DNA of 6,988 nt from an uncultured Erysipelotrichaceae bacterium (GCA_902795905.1 CADBMY010000194.1:1-6988); one strand, 5' to 3'. Positions 1 to 6,911 are shown, numbered from the stretch's first letter. Translations and numbers: made by a program. The notes: a model not told the origin generated them from the letters alone.

Positions 1-12
1 CCTCTCTTTTAC

Positions 13-1098
13 TTACTGATTCACTTTACTGCGCAGGAAGTATGCCAGTTCCTTACCCATCCGTACATGTGTCTTGGCAGAAGGATGACCCATGGCACCG
101 TAGCCCTCAAACATGACATTGATCGGGATGAACTCAAAGCAGCACAGCTTCTGATCCCCTGTCTCTGCGATTAGTTCATCCACCGCTTCCAGGATCCGGT
201 GATACAGGTAGTAGTCCATGGAGCCAAGTGCGCAGACGATCAGGGTATCTGCACCGTTTGCCTTCCGCACCTTGCGTATGAATTCCTTGTACCGGTCACG
301 GAACCAGATCTCCATGCCGGGGATCTCCCCGAAGTCCTTGTAGAAGCGCAGGGGGTTGGAGTCATTGGTGCCGAGGTTGATCACAACGATATCGCTGGGG
401 TGTTCCGCAAAGTTCCACTTCTGCGGTTCTCTTCCGTGTTTCTTCTCATACAGCTCATCGGTATACTCGTAGATATCATCCATCGTATGCATGGGAAAGA
501 GCGGATGTTCCGGCGTAACTGCCATAATTCCCGACTCGCATACCATTCTGAACTCATAGCCAAGCTCTCTGGCTGCCCGCGGTCCGTAGGCTTCCCATCC
601 GTTTTCTTCCGAAGTATGGAACTCCAGGCTGTTGTTGGAAGCTTCATTGCCGAAGCCGCAGGTGATCGAGTCACCGACGATCTCCAGTACAGGTTTACTG
701 CTGTGCACGGGGAAGAACGAACCGTCTGTCTCTGCCTCCAGGATACCCAGTTTTCCTCTGGCATTCTCGGAGAGCTTGAGGATCCTGATCTCGGCTGTCT
801 CCGTGCTCCCACTCTGCCATACCGTCAGCCATTCATCATCACTTCTGCACTCATGGCGGAAGATCAGTTCATCCTCTTTGGCGGCACCGACACAAGGCCA
901 GTCTGCCGGCGGTACAGGCATACCTGGCATACCGGGAAGCTGGTCGGATTCTGCTGTTACCCTGATTTTCAGGTAAGTACCGGTAACTCCGGCGGTAAAG
1001 CCCGAACATGTCCAGTTGCAGTACAGGGCTTCTTTCTCTTCATCATAAATCGTTCTGCCGTGGATATTTAACATCGGCATCAGTCTGCTGATCTTCAT
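13..1098 (-). CDS. SGNH/GDSL esterase, CE2-like (probable carbohydrate acetylesterase)
   Basis: This 361-residue protein probably removes acetyl groups from sugars or oligosaccharides. Residues 1 to about 125 look like a beta-rich N-terminal domain, and from about 137 an SGNH hydrolase domain follows, which is the CE2 layout. Visible blocks are GDSIT (142-146, nucleophile S144), ESG (188-190, oxyanion glycine), NLGTND (241-246, block III asparagine N245) and GHPSAKTH (337-344, catalytic H338). The usual block V DxxH aspartate is replaced by alanine (A335), which fits a Ser-His dyad of the kind reported for CE2 enzymes. There is no signal peptide or membrane segment, so it should be cytoplasmic. 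The start is supported by AAGGAG eight bases upstream. The ATG overlaps the stop of the Nif3-like gene as ATGA, so it is the fourth gene of the operon. After its TAA the minus strand reads AGAGAGG, a possible SD for a next gene. Fold assignment is secure; the substrate is inferred. Confidence 0.9.
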   Translation of the reverse strand: MKISRLMPMLNIHGRTIYDEEKEALYCNWTCSGFTAGVTGTYLKIRVTAESDQLPGMPGMPVPPADWPCVGAAKEDELIFRHECRSDDEWLTVWQSGSTETAEIRILKLSENARGKLGILEAETDGSFFPVHSSKPVLEIVGDSITCGFGNEASNNSLEFHTSEENGWEAYGPRAARELGYEFRMVCESGIMAVTPEHPLFPMHTMDDIYEYTDELYEKKHGREPQKWNFAEHPSDIVVINLGTNDSNPLRFYKDFGEIPGMEIWFRDRYKEFIRKVRKANGADTLIVCALGSMDYYLYHRILEAVDELIAETGDQKLCCFEFIPINVMFEGYGAMGHPSAKTHVRMGKELAYFLRSKVNQ

Positions 1099-1961
1099 CT
1101 TTCTGTCTCCTTACTCAGGTATGTATACATATCACCGCTGGGGATGTAGGTTACCGGTACTTCCGTGACCAGCTCACTCAGCCAGTCTTTCATATACCTC
1201 ATACCCAGTTCTTCCCAGTTAAAGTGTCCGATATTGATGGCAGCCTTGTTTAAACCGAGCTCTGATGCGTCTCTGATATAGGAGAGTACGGTCCAGTCGA
1301 TCACTTCTCCGGGAATGATCACATCGGCTTTCTGTTCCAGGGTCTCGATCACCTTGACCGAGTACTCCCCGGTTCTGCCGTCTCTTGTGTGATACTCCAT
1401 CGGGTAGAGATGACCGACAAAGGCAGCTCTCGTGATCCGGCTTTCAGGGTTTCCGACGATCCTGGCACCGTGCAGGCCGATCTTTTCCATCAGGTATTCT
1501 GCCAGTTCTCTGACTGTCATCTCCGGCAGGGTGACGATCCAGTGCCCGAAGAGACCGGTATCCGTGTCTGTCTCTGCCTGATCTTCCCAGCCGAGGTATT
1601 TCAGCACGCCGGTGAAGATACTGTCCGGCTGATGGGCATGCATATGATCGTGATCTCTCCAGATACAGATGCCGTGATCTTCGATCAGTTTCAGTTTCTG
1701 TCTGTATACTTCATTGTCGAAGTCTTCTTCCCATCCGGCGGGATCTTTCGACGTATAGTATGTCGGTTCATGTACGACGATCAGATTGGCATGGTGGGCA
1801 ATGGCTTCCCGGATGACATGGATATTCGGGGTCAGCGCCGTGATCACACCCGTGCACTCTGCCTCGGGATCTCCGGCCTTGTAATCATCGCAGCCGTGAT
1901 AGTCTTCCGGAAACTGCGGATGATACTTCAGGATCCTCTCAATGACTTCTCTGTTCTTCAT
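1095..1961 (-). CDS. Nif3-like (DUF34/NIF3) dinuclear metal protein
   Basis: The 288-residue protein belongs to the NIF3/DUF34 family, conserved metal-binding proteins that form hexameric rings and whose reaction is poorly defined. The family signature is seen in NLIVVHEPTYY (59-69), the histidine-rich HDHMHAH (104-110), INIGHFNWEE (242-251), which gives the HxxxE ligand pair H246/E250, and the C-terminal PSGDMY (274-279). Typical members have HHP at the first site and an aspartate near the second; here these are H64-E65-P66 and probably H108, so ligand chemistry differs. I recall this HEP form from a sub-clade in gut bacteria. No signal peptide is seen. The start has AAGGAG eight bases upstream, inside the end of the esterase gene, and the ATG overlaps that gene's TGA. 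Its own TGA overlaps the next ATG. This placement between two esterases suggests a role in the same carbohydrate pathway, possibly hydrolytic, but that is inference. Confidence 0.88.
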   Translation of the reverse strand: MKNREVIERILKYHPQFPEDYHGCDDYKAGDPEAECTGVITALTPNIHVIREAIAHHANLIVVHEPTYYTSKDPAGWEEDFDNEVYRQKLKLIEDHGICIWRDHDHMHAHQPDSIFTGVLKYLGWEDQAETDTDTGLFGHWIVTLPEMTVRELAEYLMEKIGLHGARIVGNPESRITRAAFVGHLYPMEYHTRDGRTGEYSVKVIETLEQKADVIIPGEVIDWTVLSYIRDASELGLNKAAINIGHFNWEELGMRYMKDWLSELVTEVPVTYIPSGDMYTYLSKETER

Positions 1962-3511
1962 CTGTCTTTCTCCTTCAGGTCTGCAAACGTAAACGCGTAT
2001 GCCGGATCTCCCTCAGAGCCGTACAGGGGATCTTCGCAGTAATTGGTATCGCAGAATGTTACCGTAAGCTTTTCGTGTACATGGAAGTCACCGTGCAGCA
2101 CGAGGGAGTCTTCATGGATCTCCGGGCGGTATGCCAGCTCTGTATCATTACTGTATACCTTCAGCTCTTTGGTTAGATCTCCGCTGACATACAGTCCTTT
2201 CCCTGTATTCCGGAAGTACACCGTGAGAATATCTCCGTCTCTTTCCGCCCTGTATGCCTGTGGGAAGGTCAGCTGCACATCTTCCCTGCCGTAGACATAA
2301 CGCAGAGCTGTACGGGCCAGCCGTTCTCCGACTTTTTGCTTTCTGCGGGGATGGATGTTGAACTCTTCACCGAGATCCAGGATACAGATATCATGGACAT
2401 CCTTCACTGTCTCGGATACGCTGTGCTGTCTTCTGCGCATGCCCGGGTAATCCTTCGCCCCGGTCACGCCTACACCGCGGAAGGGTGCCAGTTCCACCTG
2501 CAGGAACGGAAGTTCTTCCTGCCAGAGTTTCCGCCAGCTGCCGATCATCGTTTCCATACTCTTATCGTAGAAAGCGCTCCAGCCTCTGGCATCGTCATCC
2601 TCTCCCTGGTACCAGATCACACCCTGCACGGCATACGGGGCGATCTTCTTTAACATCGTCTCGTATACGCCGCCGGGTCTTGTGGCAGAACGCGGCGCAA
2701 TTGGGTATGTACCCCAGTCGCTGATATCCGGACGAGGCATATTCTCCATATTCCGGAAGAATTCCGTCATGTCTTCTCCCATCATGAAGCGGTCGGTAAA
2801 GGCCAGCTGTTCCGGTGTCGGTTCCGGGATCGGTCTTTCCGATGTCTCTATATATCTGCGCCAGTCGATCGCTTCACAGTTATGACGGTATTCTTCCAGC
2901 ACCGGTGCCAGTTCCGGATGACTTTCAATATCCTGCATATCGGTCCATGCCGAGGCCGGTGTTCCGCCCCAGTTACAGCCGATGATACCTACCGGCACAT
3001 TCAGCTCTCTGCGCAGATACCGGCCCATATAGGCTCCTACGGCTGAAAACATGATCCGGTTCTTCTCCGTATCCCACTGTCTCCAGAAACCGTGGTCCGG
3101 GCATGTCTCCTTGTCTTCATAGCCCATGAACGGTACCTGCGGAGCACAGAAGAAGCGCAGATCCTTGTCCTCTTCCGTCTTCTTCATCGCTTCCGCATTC
3201 ACGTCATACTTCATGATGAACTCCATGTTGGACTGTCCGCCGGCCAGCCATACTTCCCCTGCCGCGACGTCATGAAAGATGATCTGTTCACCGGTCAGTG
3301 CCGATGTTACGGTCATTGTCATGCCTGTGCCTGCGGATACCGGCGGCAGTACTGCTTTCCAGGTTCCCCTGACACTTTCCGCCTTTACTTCCGTATCATT
3401 CAGTTTTACGGTGATCACATCATCAGCGGCGCACCTGCCCCATACCGGTACCGGTTTCCCCTGCTGAATCACCATGTGTTCACCGAAGATCTGTGCTGTC
3501 TGTAACTTCAT
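1958..3511 (-). CDS. Sialate O-acetylesterase-type carbohydrate esterase (SASA domain)
   Basis: This 517-residue protein matches the SASA/DUF303 esterases, which remove O-acetyl groups from sialic acids or, in related CE6 enzymes, from xylan. Residues 1 to about 80 form a beta-rich N-terminal module (AQIFGEHMVIQQ, VPVWG). The SGNH-like catalytic domain follows with AGGQSNMEF (90-98, nucleophile S94), NWGGTPASAW (180-189, block III), GVIWYQGEDD (297-306) and an end block with D379 and NIHPRRK (385-391, catalytic H387). A beta-rich C-terminal tail runs from about 410. Length is normal for bacterial sialate O-acetylesterases, but many of those are secreted and this one has no signal peptide, suggesting action on imported material. 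The start is firm: AGGAGG lies four bases upstream of the ATG, and the upstream gene's TAG lies within that SD. It overlaps the Nif3-like gene by 4 bp. No sialic acid catabolic genes are in view, so sialate is only one possible substrate. Confidence 0.92.
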   Translation of the reverse strand: MKLQTAQIFGEHMVIQQGKPVPVWGRCAADDVITVKLNDTEVKAESVRGTWKAVLPPVSAGTGMTMTVTSALTGEQIIFHDVAAGEVWLAGGQSNMEFIMKYDVNAEAMKKTEEDKDLRFFCAPQVPFMGYEDKETCPDHGFWRQWDTEKNRIMFSAVGAYMGRYLRRELNVPVGIIGCNWGGTPASAWTDMQDIESHPELAPVLEEYRHNCEAIDWRRYIETSERPIPEPTPEQLAFTDRFMMGEDMTEFFRNMENMPRPDISDWGTYPIAPRSATRPGGVYETMLKKIAPYAVQGVIWYQGEDDDARGWSAFYDKSMETMIGSWRKLWQEELPFLQVELAPFRGVGVTGAKDYPGMRRRQHSVSETVKDVHDICILDLGEEFNIHPRRKQKVGERLARTALRYVYGREDVQLTFPQAYRAERDGDILTVYFRNTGKGLYVSGDLTKELKVYSNDTELAYRPEIHEDSLVLHGDFHVHEKLTVTFCDTNYCEDPLYGSEGDPAYAFTFADLKEKDR

Positions 3512-3519
3512 ACTTCCTC

Positions 3520-4380
3520 CTACAGGATCCTTCCCTCGGTATCCTTAAAGAACCTGTCACAGTCTCTGGCGGCCAGTTCAGGCATCTCATCCGCCCCGCC
3601 GTGACCGAGGTGCTGATACATCAGATACTGAGCTCCGGGGATCGCCTGTGCAGTCTGCAGGGCATCTTCCGCACTGCAGATCTGATCTTTCCCGCCCATC
3701 CAGATCATGACCGGGAAATCGATCTCATGGAGTCTTTCCAGAAGTTCTTCCTGACTCTGCGCATGACAGCCTGTCATGTCCCCAAGCATAGGCAGGGCAA
3801 ACTCCTCTTCCTTCCTGTGCATCAGGATATCCAGGTGCTCCTCCATGTTTGCCTTTCTTCTGGTCAGACGTTCCGGGTTCTCCGTCGGCCATTCCTCCAG
3901 CCAGGCAGTCCTGCGCAGGAGTTCTTCATTGCCCACGTATTCCCGGGCATGATCTCTCATCTTTGCCAGAGGTGCCGGGAGATCTCTCTCTTCGTGATAC
4001 TGGGTAATACCGTCACAGCACACATATCCCCGGATCCTCTCCGGCTGGTGGAATGCCGCATACCAGGCTGCCCAGTTGCCGTGGGAGATCCCGGTATAGT
4101 AGAACGTATCAATACCCATGACATCCGCAAACGCAAGCAGATCTTTCCCCCAGATCTCTGCGTAATCACGTTTCTCCTGATCATAGATATGATCGGATTC
4201 CCCATAGCCTCTCATATAGACCAGGAAACAGTGATAGTCATACGGAGGCTGCCCCAGCAGTGCCATATGACAGTCCTTAAAGAAGAAATTCTGTGTAGAC
4301 AGCAGATACTTATCCCCGCTGCCGTATTCCCTGTACGCAAGTTTTACACCGTTTACCTGCACTGTTTTTATCTCATGCAT
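3520..4380 (-). CDS. Alpha/beta hydrolase (serine hydrolase/esterase)
   Basis: An alpha/beta-hydrolase-fold protein, first gene of the minus-strand operon. I chose the ATG at 4380 (MHEIKTVQVNG, 286 residues) because GGAG lies eight bases upstream (4389-4392); an in-frame ATG at 4413 would add 11 residues but has no clear SD. In the short numbering the nucleophile elbow is GISHG (97-101, S99), the acid is probably D232 in GGKDQ, and the base is H260 in HLGHGG. The early strand VNGVKLAYREYGSG and RGYGESD are typical of the family. A helical cap lies around residues 125-210. No signal peptide is seen. The family covers esterases, lipases, C-C hydrolases and haloperoxidase-like enzymes, so substrate cannot be read from sequence. 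Its stop is 8 bp before the next start, giving tight coupling with the SASA esterase and suggesting an ester-cleaving job on the same compound. Confidence 0.87.
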   Translation of the reverse strand: MHEIKTVQVNGVKLAYREYGSGDKYLLSTQNFFFKDCHMALLGQPPYDYHCFLVYMRGYGESDHIYDQEKRDYAEIWGKDLLAFADVMGIDTFYYTGISHGNWAAWYAAFHQPERIRGYVCCDGITQYHEERDLPAPLAKMRDHAREYVGNEELLRRTAWLEEWPTENPERLTRRKANMEEHLDILMHRKEEEFALPMLGDMTGCHAQSQEELLERLHEIDFPVMIWMGGKDQICSAEDALQTAQAIPGAQYLMYQHLGHGGADEMPELAARDCDRFFKDTEGRIL

Positions 4381-4481
4381 GATCATTACTCCGTCTTCTG
4401 TTTTCTCAAGCATAACAATTCTCTGTCTGTAATAAATTCAAATAAGAAACATTAACTTCCAATTTTGTCTTCAGTTTATTT

Positions 4482-4508
4482 TTGTAAACACAGCGTACTT
4501 ATTTACAA
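4482..4508. promoter_or_regulatory. Spaced inverted repeat, candidate operator
   Basis: A perfect 7-bp inverted repeat, TTGTAAA (4482-4488) and TTTACAA (4502-4508), is separated by 13 bp, so the arms are 20 bp apart centre to centre, about two helical turns. It lies in an AT-rich part of the divergent intergenic region, where a shared regulator could act on both operons. The right arm includes TTTACA, which could serve as a -35 for the plus strand with a weak TTTGAA 17 bp downstream; the left arm gives TTTACA on the minus strand. An 8-bp palindrome TCCGCGGA sits just beyond at 4513-4520. Function is inferred from position and symmetry only. Confidence 0.35.
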
Positions 4509-4552
4509 GGAATCCGCGGAGAACTTTGAAATAATATGCTCAGAAATACTGC

Positions 4553-4693
4553 TCTCCACCATATTCAGGCGGTAAAGAAAAGGAGGAACCCGCTGCTCGC
4601 GGTCCGGCATAGTGGAGACATGCACGGAATATTTCATATCCTATGTGTCGGTATGAAATGAGGCAGAAAGGCGGAGGCCTGACTGTCAGAGCC
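4553..4693 (+). promoter_or_regulatory. Unassigned structured 5' leader of the ABC ATPase gene
   Basis: The 320 bp between the divergent genes contain no convincing gene, but the half next to the ATPase is rich in local pairings. (1) TCTCCAC (4553-4559) pairs with GTGGAGA (4612-4618), enclosing a smaller hairpin CCGC/GCGG (4590-4593 with 4599-4602, loop TGCTC). (2) ATTTCATA (4631-4638) pairs perfectly with TATGAAAT (4652-4659), extendable by two pairs, loop of about 9 nt. (3) GGCCTGA (4676-4682) pairs with TCAG-A-GCC (4686-4693), one bulged A. An AGGAGG at 4581-4586 lies inside the first domain. The string of hairpins suggests a cis-acting leader or a small RNA. It does not match riboswitch, T-box, 6S, tmRNA or RNase P signatures that I can recall. 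The pairings are seen directly; function is unknown. Confidence 0.35.
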
Positions 4694-4703
4694 AGAATCA
4701 ATG
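4673..4703 (+). promoter_or_regulatory. Unusual ribosome binding site and start region of the ABC ATPase
   Basis: The only good Shine-Dalgarno match before the ATPase is GGAGG at 4673-4677, which is 23 nt from the ATG at 4701, too far for a normal start. Two readings are possible. Translation could begin at an in-frame CTG (4683), five bases after GGAGG and directly after an in-frame TGA, adding six residues (start, then SEPES). Alternatively, the hairpin 4676-4693 could shorten the effective distance between the SD and the ATG. The hairpin also covers the last bases of the SD, so its folding could control translation. Confidence 0.4.
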
Positions 4704-5894
4704 TCCAGTATTACATTAAAGAACATCAAGAAGATCTACCCGATTTCCCCAGACGAAGTAAAGTCCAAAAAGAAGAAGAAACAGAAAGATACAGCTCCTG
4801 CCGAAGGTTTCGTACCTAATCTGCAGATCACCGATGAAGGTGTCGTGGCTGTTCAGGATTTCAACCTGGAGATCAAAGACAAGGAGTTTGTCGTTCTGGT
4901 CGGTCCTTCCGGATGCGGTAAGTCCACGACTCTGCGTATGATCGCAGGTCTGGAGGAGATCACTTCCGGTGAACTGTATATCGGTGATGTCTATTCCAAT
5001 GTCATCGCACCGAGAGACAGAAACATCGCCATGGTCTTCCAGAACTATTCCCTGTATCCGCATATGACGGTATACGACAACATGGCGTTCTCCCTGAAGC
5101 TTGCCAAACTGCCCAAGGATGAGATCGACAAAAAGGTCAGAGAAGCCGCAAAGACCCTCGAGATCACGCAGATCCTCGACCGTCTGCCCAAGGCCCTCTC
5201 CGGCGGACAGAGACAGCGTGTCGCCATCGGCCGTGCCATCGTCCGTTCTCCTCAGGTCATCCTGATGGATGAACCTCTTTCCAACCTTGACGCCAAACTG
5301 CGCGGTCAGATGCGTTCCGAGATCATCAAGCTCCGTCAGAAGATCAACACAACGTTCGTCTACGTTACCCATGACCAGGTTGAAGCCATGACGTTAGGCG
5401 ACCGGATCGTTGTCATGAAGGATGGCTTTATCCAGCAGGTAGGTACCCCTCAGGAAGTATTCAACCACCCTGTCAATACCTTCGTTGCAGGCTTTATCGG
5501 TACACCGCAGATCAACTTCTTCCACCATGTGCCGATGCATAAGAAAGACGGTGAGTACTACATCACGATCCAGGGCAGAGAGATCCGTCTGGATGACAGA
5601 TACCAGAGTGTTCTGAAGGAAAAGAATACACCGGATAAGGAAGTCATCGTTGGTATCCGTCCTGTACATGTTGAGATGAGTGAGGAAGGCTTTACCGGTA
5701 AGATCGACGTATCCGAGATGATGGGCAGTGAGGTTCATCTCCATGTCAATATGAGCGGTGATGACATCGTTGCGGTCATTCCTACAGCTAATCTGGATCT
5801 CGATCTTGTCAGTATCGGAAAGGACTTCACCTTCAGCTTCAATCCGAAGCTCCTGCATGTCTTTGACGCTGAGACCGAAGAAAATCTTATCTAG
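4701..5894 (+). CDS. msmX: Sugar ABC importer ATPase, MsmX/UgpC (MalK-type) family
   Basis: This 397-residue cytoplasmic ATPase drives carbohydrate uptake by ABC importers. All nucleotide-binding motifs are intact: Walker [10 protein letters not shown] (68-76), Q-loop Q114 in [11 protein letters not shown], signature LSGGQ (166-170), Walker B VILMDEP (186-192), D-loop SNLD (194-197) and H-loop H224. From about 240 a MalK-type regulatory/TOBE region follows, with GIRPVHVEM (318-326). The N-terminus carries an insert of about 30 residues (roughly 17-46) with a KKKKK run between the first strand (LKNIKKIYP) and [15 protein letters not shown]. No permease or binding-protein gene is adjacent, as is common for shared MsmX-type ATPases that serve several importers, so the symbol is by family resemblance rather than proven orthology. 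The ATG at 4701 gives the usual family N-terminus (MSSITLKNI), but its SD spacing is odd, and a CTG start at 4683 is possible. The gene is divergent from the esterase operon and co-directional with the next esterase. Confidence 0.93.
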   Translation: MSSITLKNIKKIYPISPDEVKSKKKKKQKDTAPAEGFVPNLQITDEGVVAVQDFNLEIKDKEFVVLVGPSGCGKSTTLRMIAGLEEITSGELYIGDVYSNVIAPRDRNIAMVFQNYSLYPHMTVYDNMAFSLKLAKLPKDEIDKKVREAAKTLEITQILDRLPKALSGGQRQRVAIGRAIVRSPQVILMDEPLSNLDAKLRGQMRSEIIKLRQKINTTFVYVTHDQVEAMTLGDRIVVMKDGFIQQVGTPQEVFNHPVNTFVAGFIGTPQINFFHHVPMHKKDGEYYITIQGREIRLDDRYQSVLKEKNTPDKEVIVGIRPVHVEMSEEGFTGKIDVSEMMGSEVHLHVNMSGDDIVAVIPTANLDLDLVSIGKDFTFSFNPKLLHVFDAETEENLI

Positions 5895-5898
5895 TATC

Positions 5899-5922
5899 AA
5901 GGGGACCTGGACAGGTCCCTTT
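5899..5922 (+). terminator. Hairpin between the ATPase and esterase genes (terminator or attenuator)
   Basis: AAGGGGACCT (5899-5908) pairs with AGGTCCCTTT (5913-5922) across a GGAC loop, giving a 10-bp stem with one G-U pair. It starts four bases after the ATPase stop codon. The T stretch is only three bases, all within the stem, and it runs straight into the SD (AGGAG, 5924-5928) of the next gene. This may be a leaky terminator, or a processing or stability element setting unequal expression of the two genes, rather than a full stop. Confidence 0.5.
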
Positions 5923-5933
5923 CAGGAGAATAT

Positions 5934-6896
5934 ATGTACGAGGAAAACTACAGAAAACTGAAAAAAGCCGTTGAGGAAGATGCGGTCATCATCCCTGTCG
6001 CAAGACACCGCAAACCTGACGGCACAATGAATATCGAACAGAACCTGAAGGTTTGGAACAAGGCCATTGAAGACTTTGAAAAGATACCGCTGTGGGAAGA
6101 AGGAAAGACACCGGGATATGATGACAGAGATCCCCTGCAGCCGGAGCCTTCCCTGATCTTTGTGCCAGGGAACGGTGTGAAGGAAAAACGCGGTACGGTG
6201 ATCGTCTGCCACGGCGGAGGCTTCGAGATCCGTACGGGCTGTGAAGGCTTCAATACCGCATACTACTTTGCGGAAAGAGGCTTCAATACTGCGATTCTGA
6301 CTTACCGTATCAAGCCCTACGGCAGACAGGAAGCCCTGTGGGATATCCAGAGAGCGATCCGTGTCATCAGAGCCCGCAAAGATGATCTGCATGTCACAGA
6401 CAAGGTCGTATGCATGGGATTCTCTGCCGGAGGTATGCTGTCGGGGAATGCCGCGACACACTTCGATTACGGTGATCCCGATGCCGAAGATCCGGTGGAA
6501 AGAGAATCCTGCAGACCTGACGGTGCCGTACTCGGCTACGGTGCCTTCGCCTTCTGCGGACTGCCGGGAGGATTCTTCGCCGATCCCTTCTCCAAAACCA
6601 TCCGCAACCCGTTCTTTGCGTCAAGAGACGAACTGTTCTACTACTCTCCGGAAGTCAATATCACCCGGGAAACCCCGCCGTTCTTCATCTGGCAGACAAA
6701 CAGCGATGATCCCCGCCACTCCTTCACCACAGGTCAGGCTTTAACCGCTGCCGGTATACCGTTTGAGATGCACCTGTTTCCGGAAGGTGTACACGGCATG
6801 GCCATGGCAGACGGGCACAATGATCTCGGCATGAATGTTCCCCATGTACATAAGTGGGGAGATCTGTGTGCCGACTGGCTGGACAATATCCTGTAA
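5934..6896 (+). CDS. Alpha/beta hydrolase, acetylesterase-like (HSL/BD-FAE type)
   Basis: A 320-residue alpha/beta hydrolase of the hormone-sensitive-lipase-like group that includes acetylxylan and feruloyl esterases. Motifs: HGGGF (93-97), oxyanion hole; GFSAGG (162-167), nucleophile S164; a probable acid in TNSDDP (D258 or D259); and EGVHGM with catalytic H287. The first 70 or so residues form a helical N-terminal region, and residues 190-245 look like an insertion near the active site (GYGAFAFCGLPGGFF). No signal peptide is present, so it should work in the cytoplasm. The start has AGGAG five bases upstream. It lies 39 bp after the sugar ABC ATPase on the same strand, separated by a hairpin, so it is probably co-transcribed but at a different level. 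The likely role is cleaving acetyl or similar esters from imported oligosaccharides; the exact substrate cannot be told. Confidence 0.9.
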   Translation: MYEENYRKLKKAVEEDAVIIPVARHRKPDGTMNIEQNLKVWNKAIEDFEKIPLWEEGKTPGYDDRDPLQPEPSLIFVPGNGVKEKRGTVIVCHGGGFEIRTGCEGFNTAYYFAERGFNTAILTYRIKPYGRQEALWDIQRAIRVIRARKDDLHVTDKVVCMGFSAGGMLSGNAATHFDYGDPDAEDPVERESCRPDGAVLGYGAFAFCGLPGGFFADPFSKTIRNPFFASRDELFYYSPEVNITRETPPFFIWQTNSDDPRHSFTTGQALTAAGIPFEMHLFPEGVHGMAMADGHNDLGMNVPHVHKWGDLCADWLDNIL

Positions 6897-6911
6897 TACA
6901 CGTGACATACT

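Noticed and set aside
199..1071. Plus-strand open frame (290 codons) opposite the SGNH esterase
   Set aside because: Cysteine- and histidine-scattered translation without domain features; shadow of the real minus-strand gene.
3493..4455. Long plus-strand open frame (320 codons) opposite the alpha/beta hydrolase
   Set aside because: It is antisense to a gene with a full catalytic triad and a good SD, its translation has no recognisable family, and similar long antisense frames occur over the other genes because of codon bias.
4482..4495. CcpA catabolite-response (cre) site at TGTAAACA
   Set aside because: The central CG and the right half of the cre consensus are absent; only one half-site-like stretch is present.
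4581..4605. Resemblance to the T-box antiterminator (GGAACC followed by a GC-rich hairpin)
   Set aside because: The conserved TGG bulge sequence is not matched, no terminator follows, and the downstream gene is not an aminoacyl-tRNA synthetase or amino acid gene.
4553..4693. Known RNA classes (SAM, TPP, FMN, cobalamin, glycine, lysine riboswitches, 6S, tmRNA, RNase P)
   Set aside because: None of their conserved core sequences could be found by eye.
4658..4820. Alternative-frame ORF beginning at ATG 4658 that overlaps the ATPase start
   Set aside because: Lacks family similarity, has no properly spaced SD, and overlaps the clearly real ATPase coding region.
5922..6461. Minus-strand open frames opposite the second esterase
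   Set aside because: No SD support or family motifs; the plus-strand gene shows HGGGF, GFSAGG and the catalytic His.
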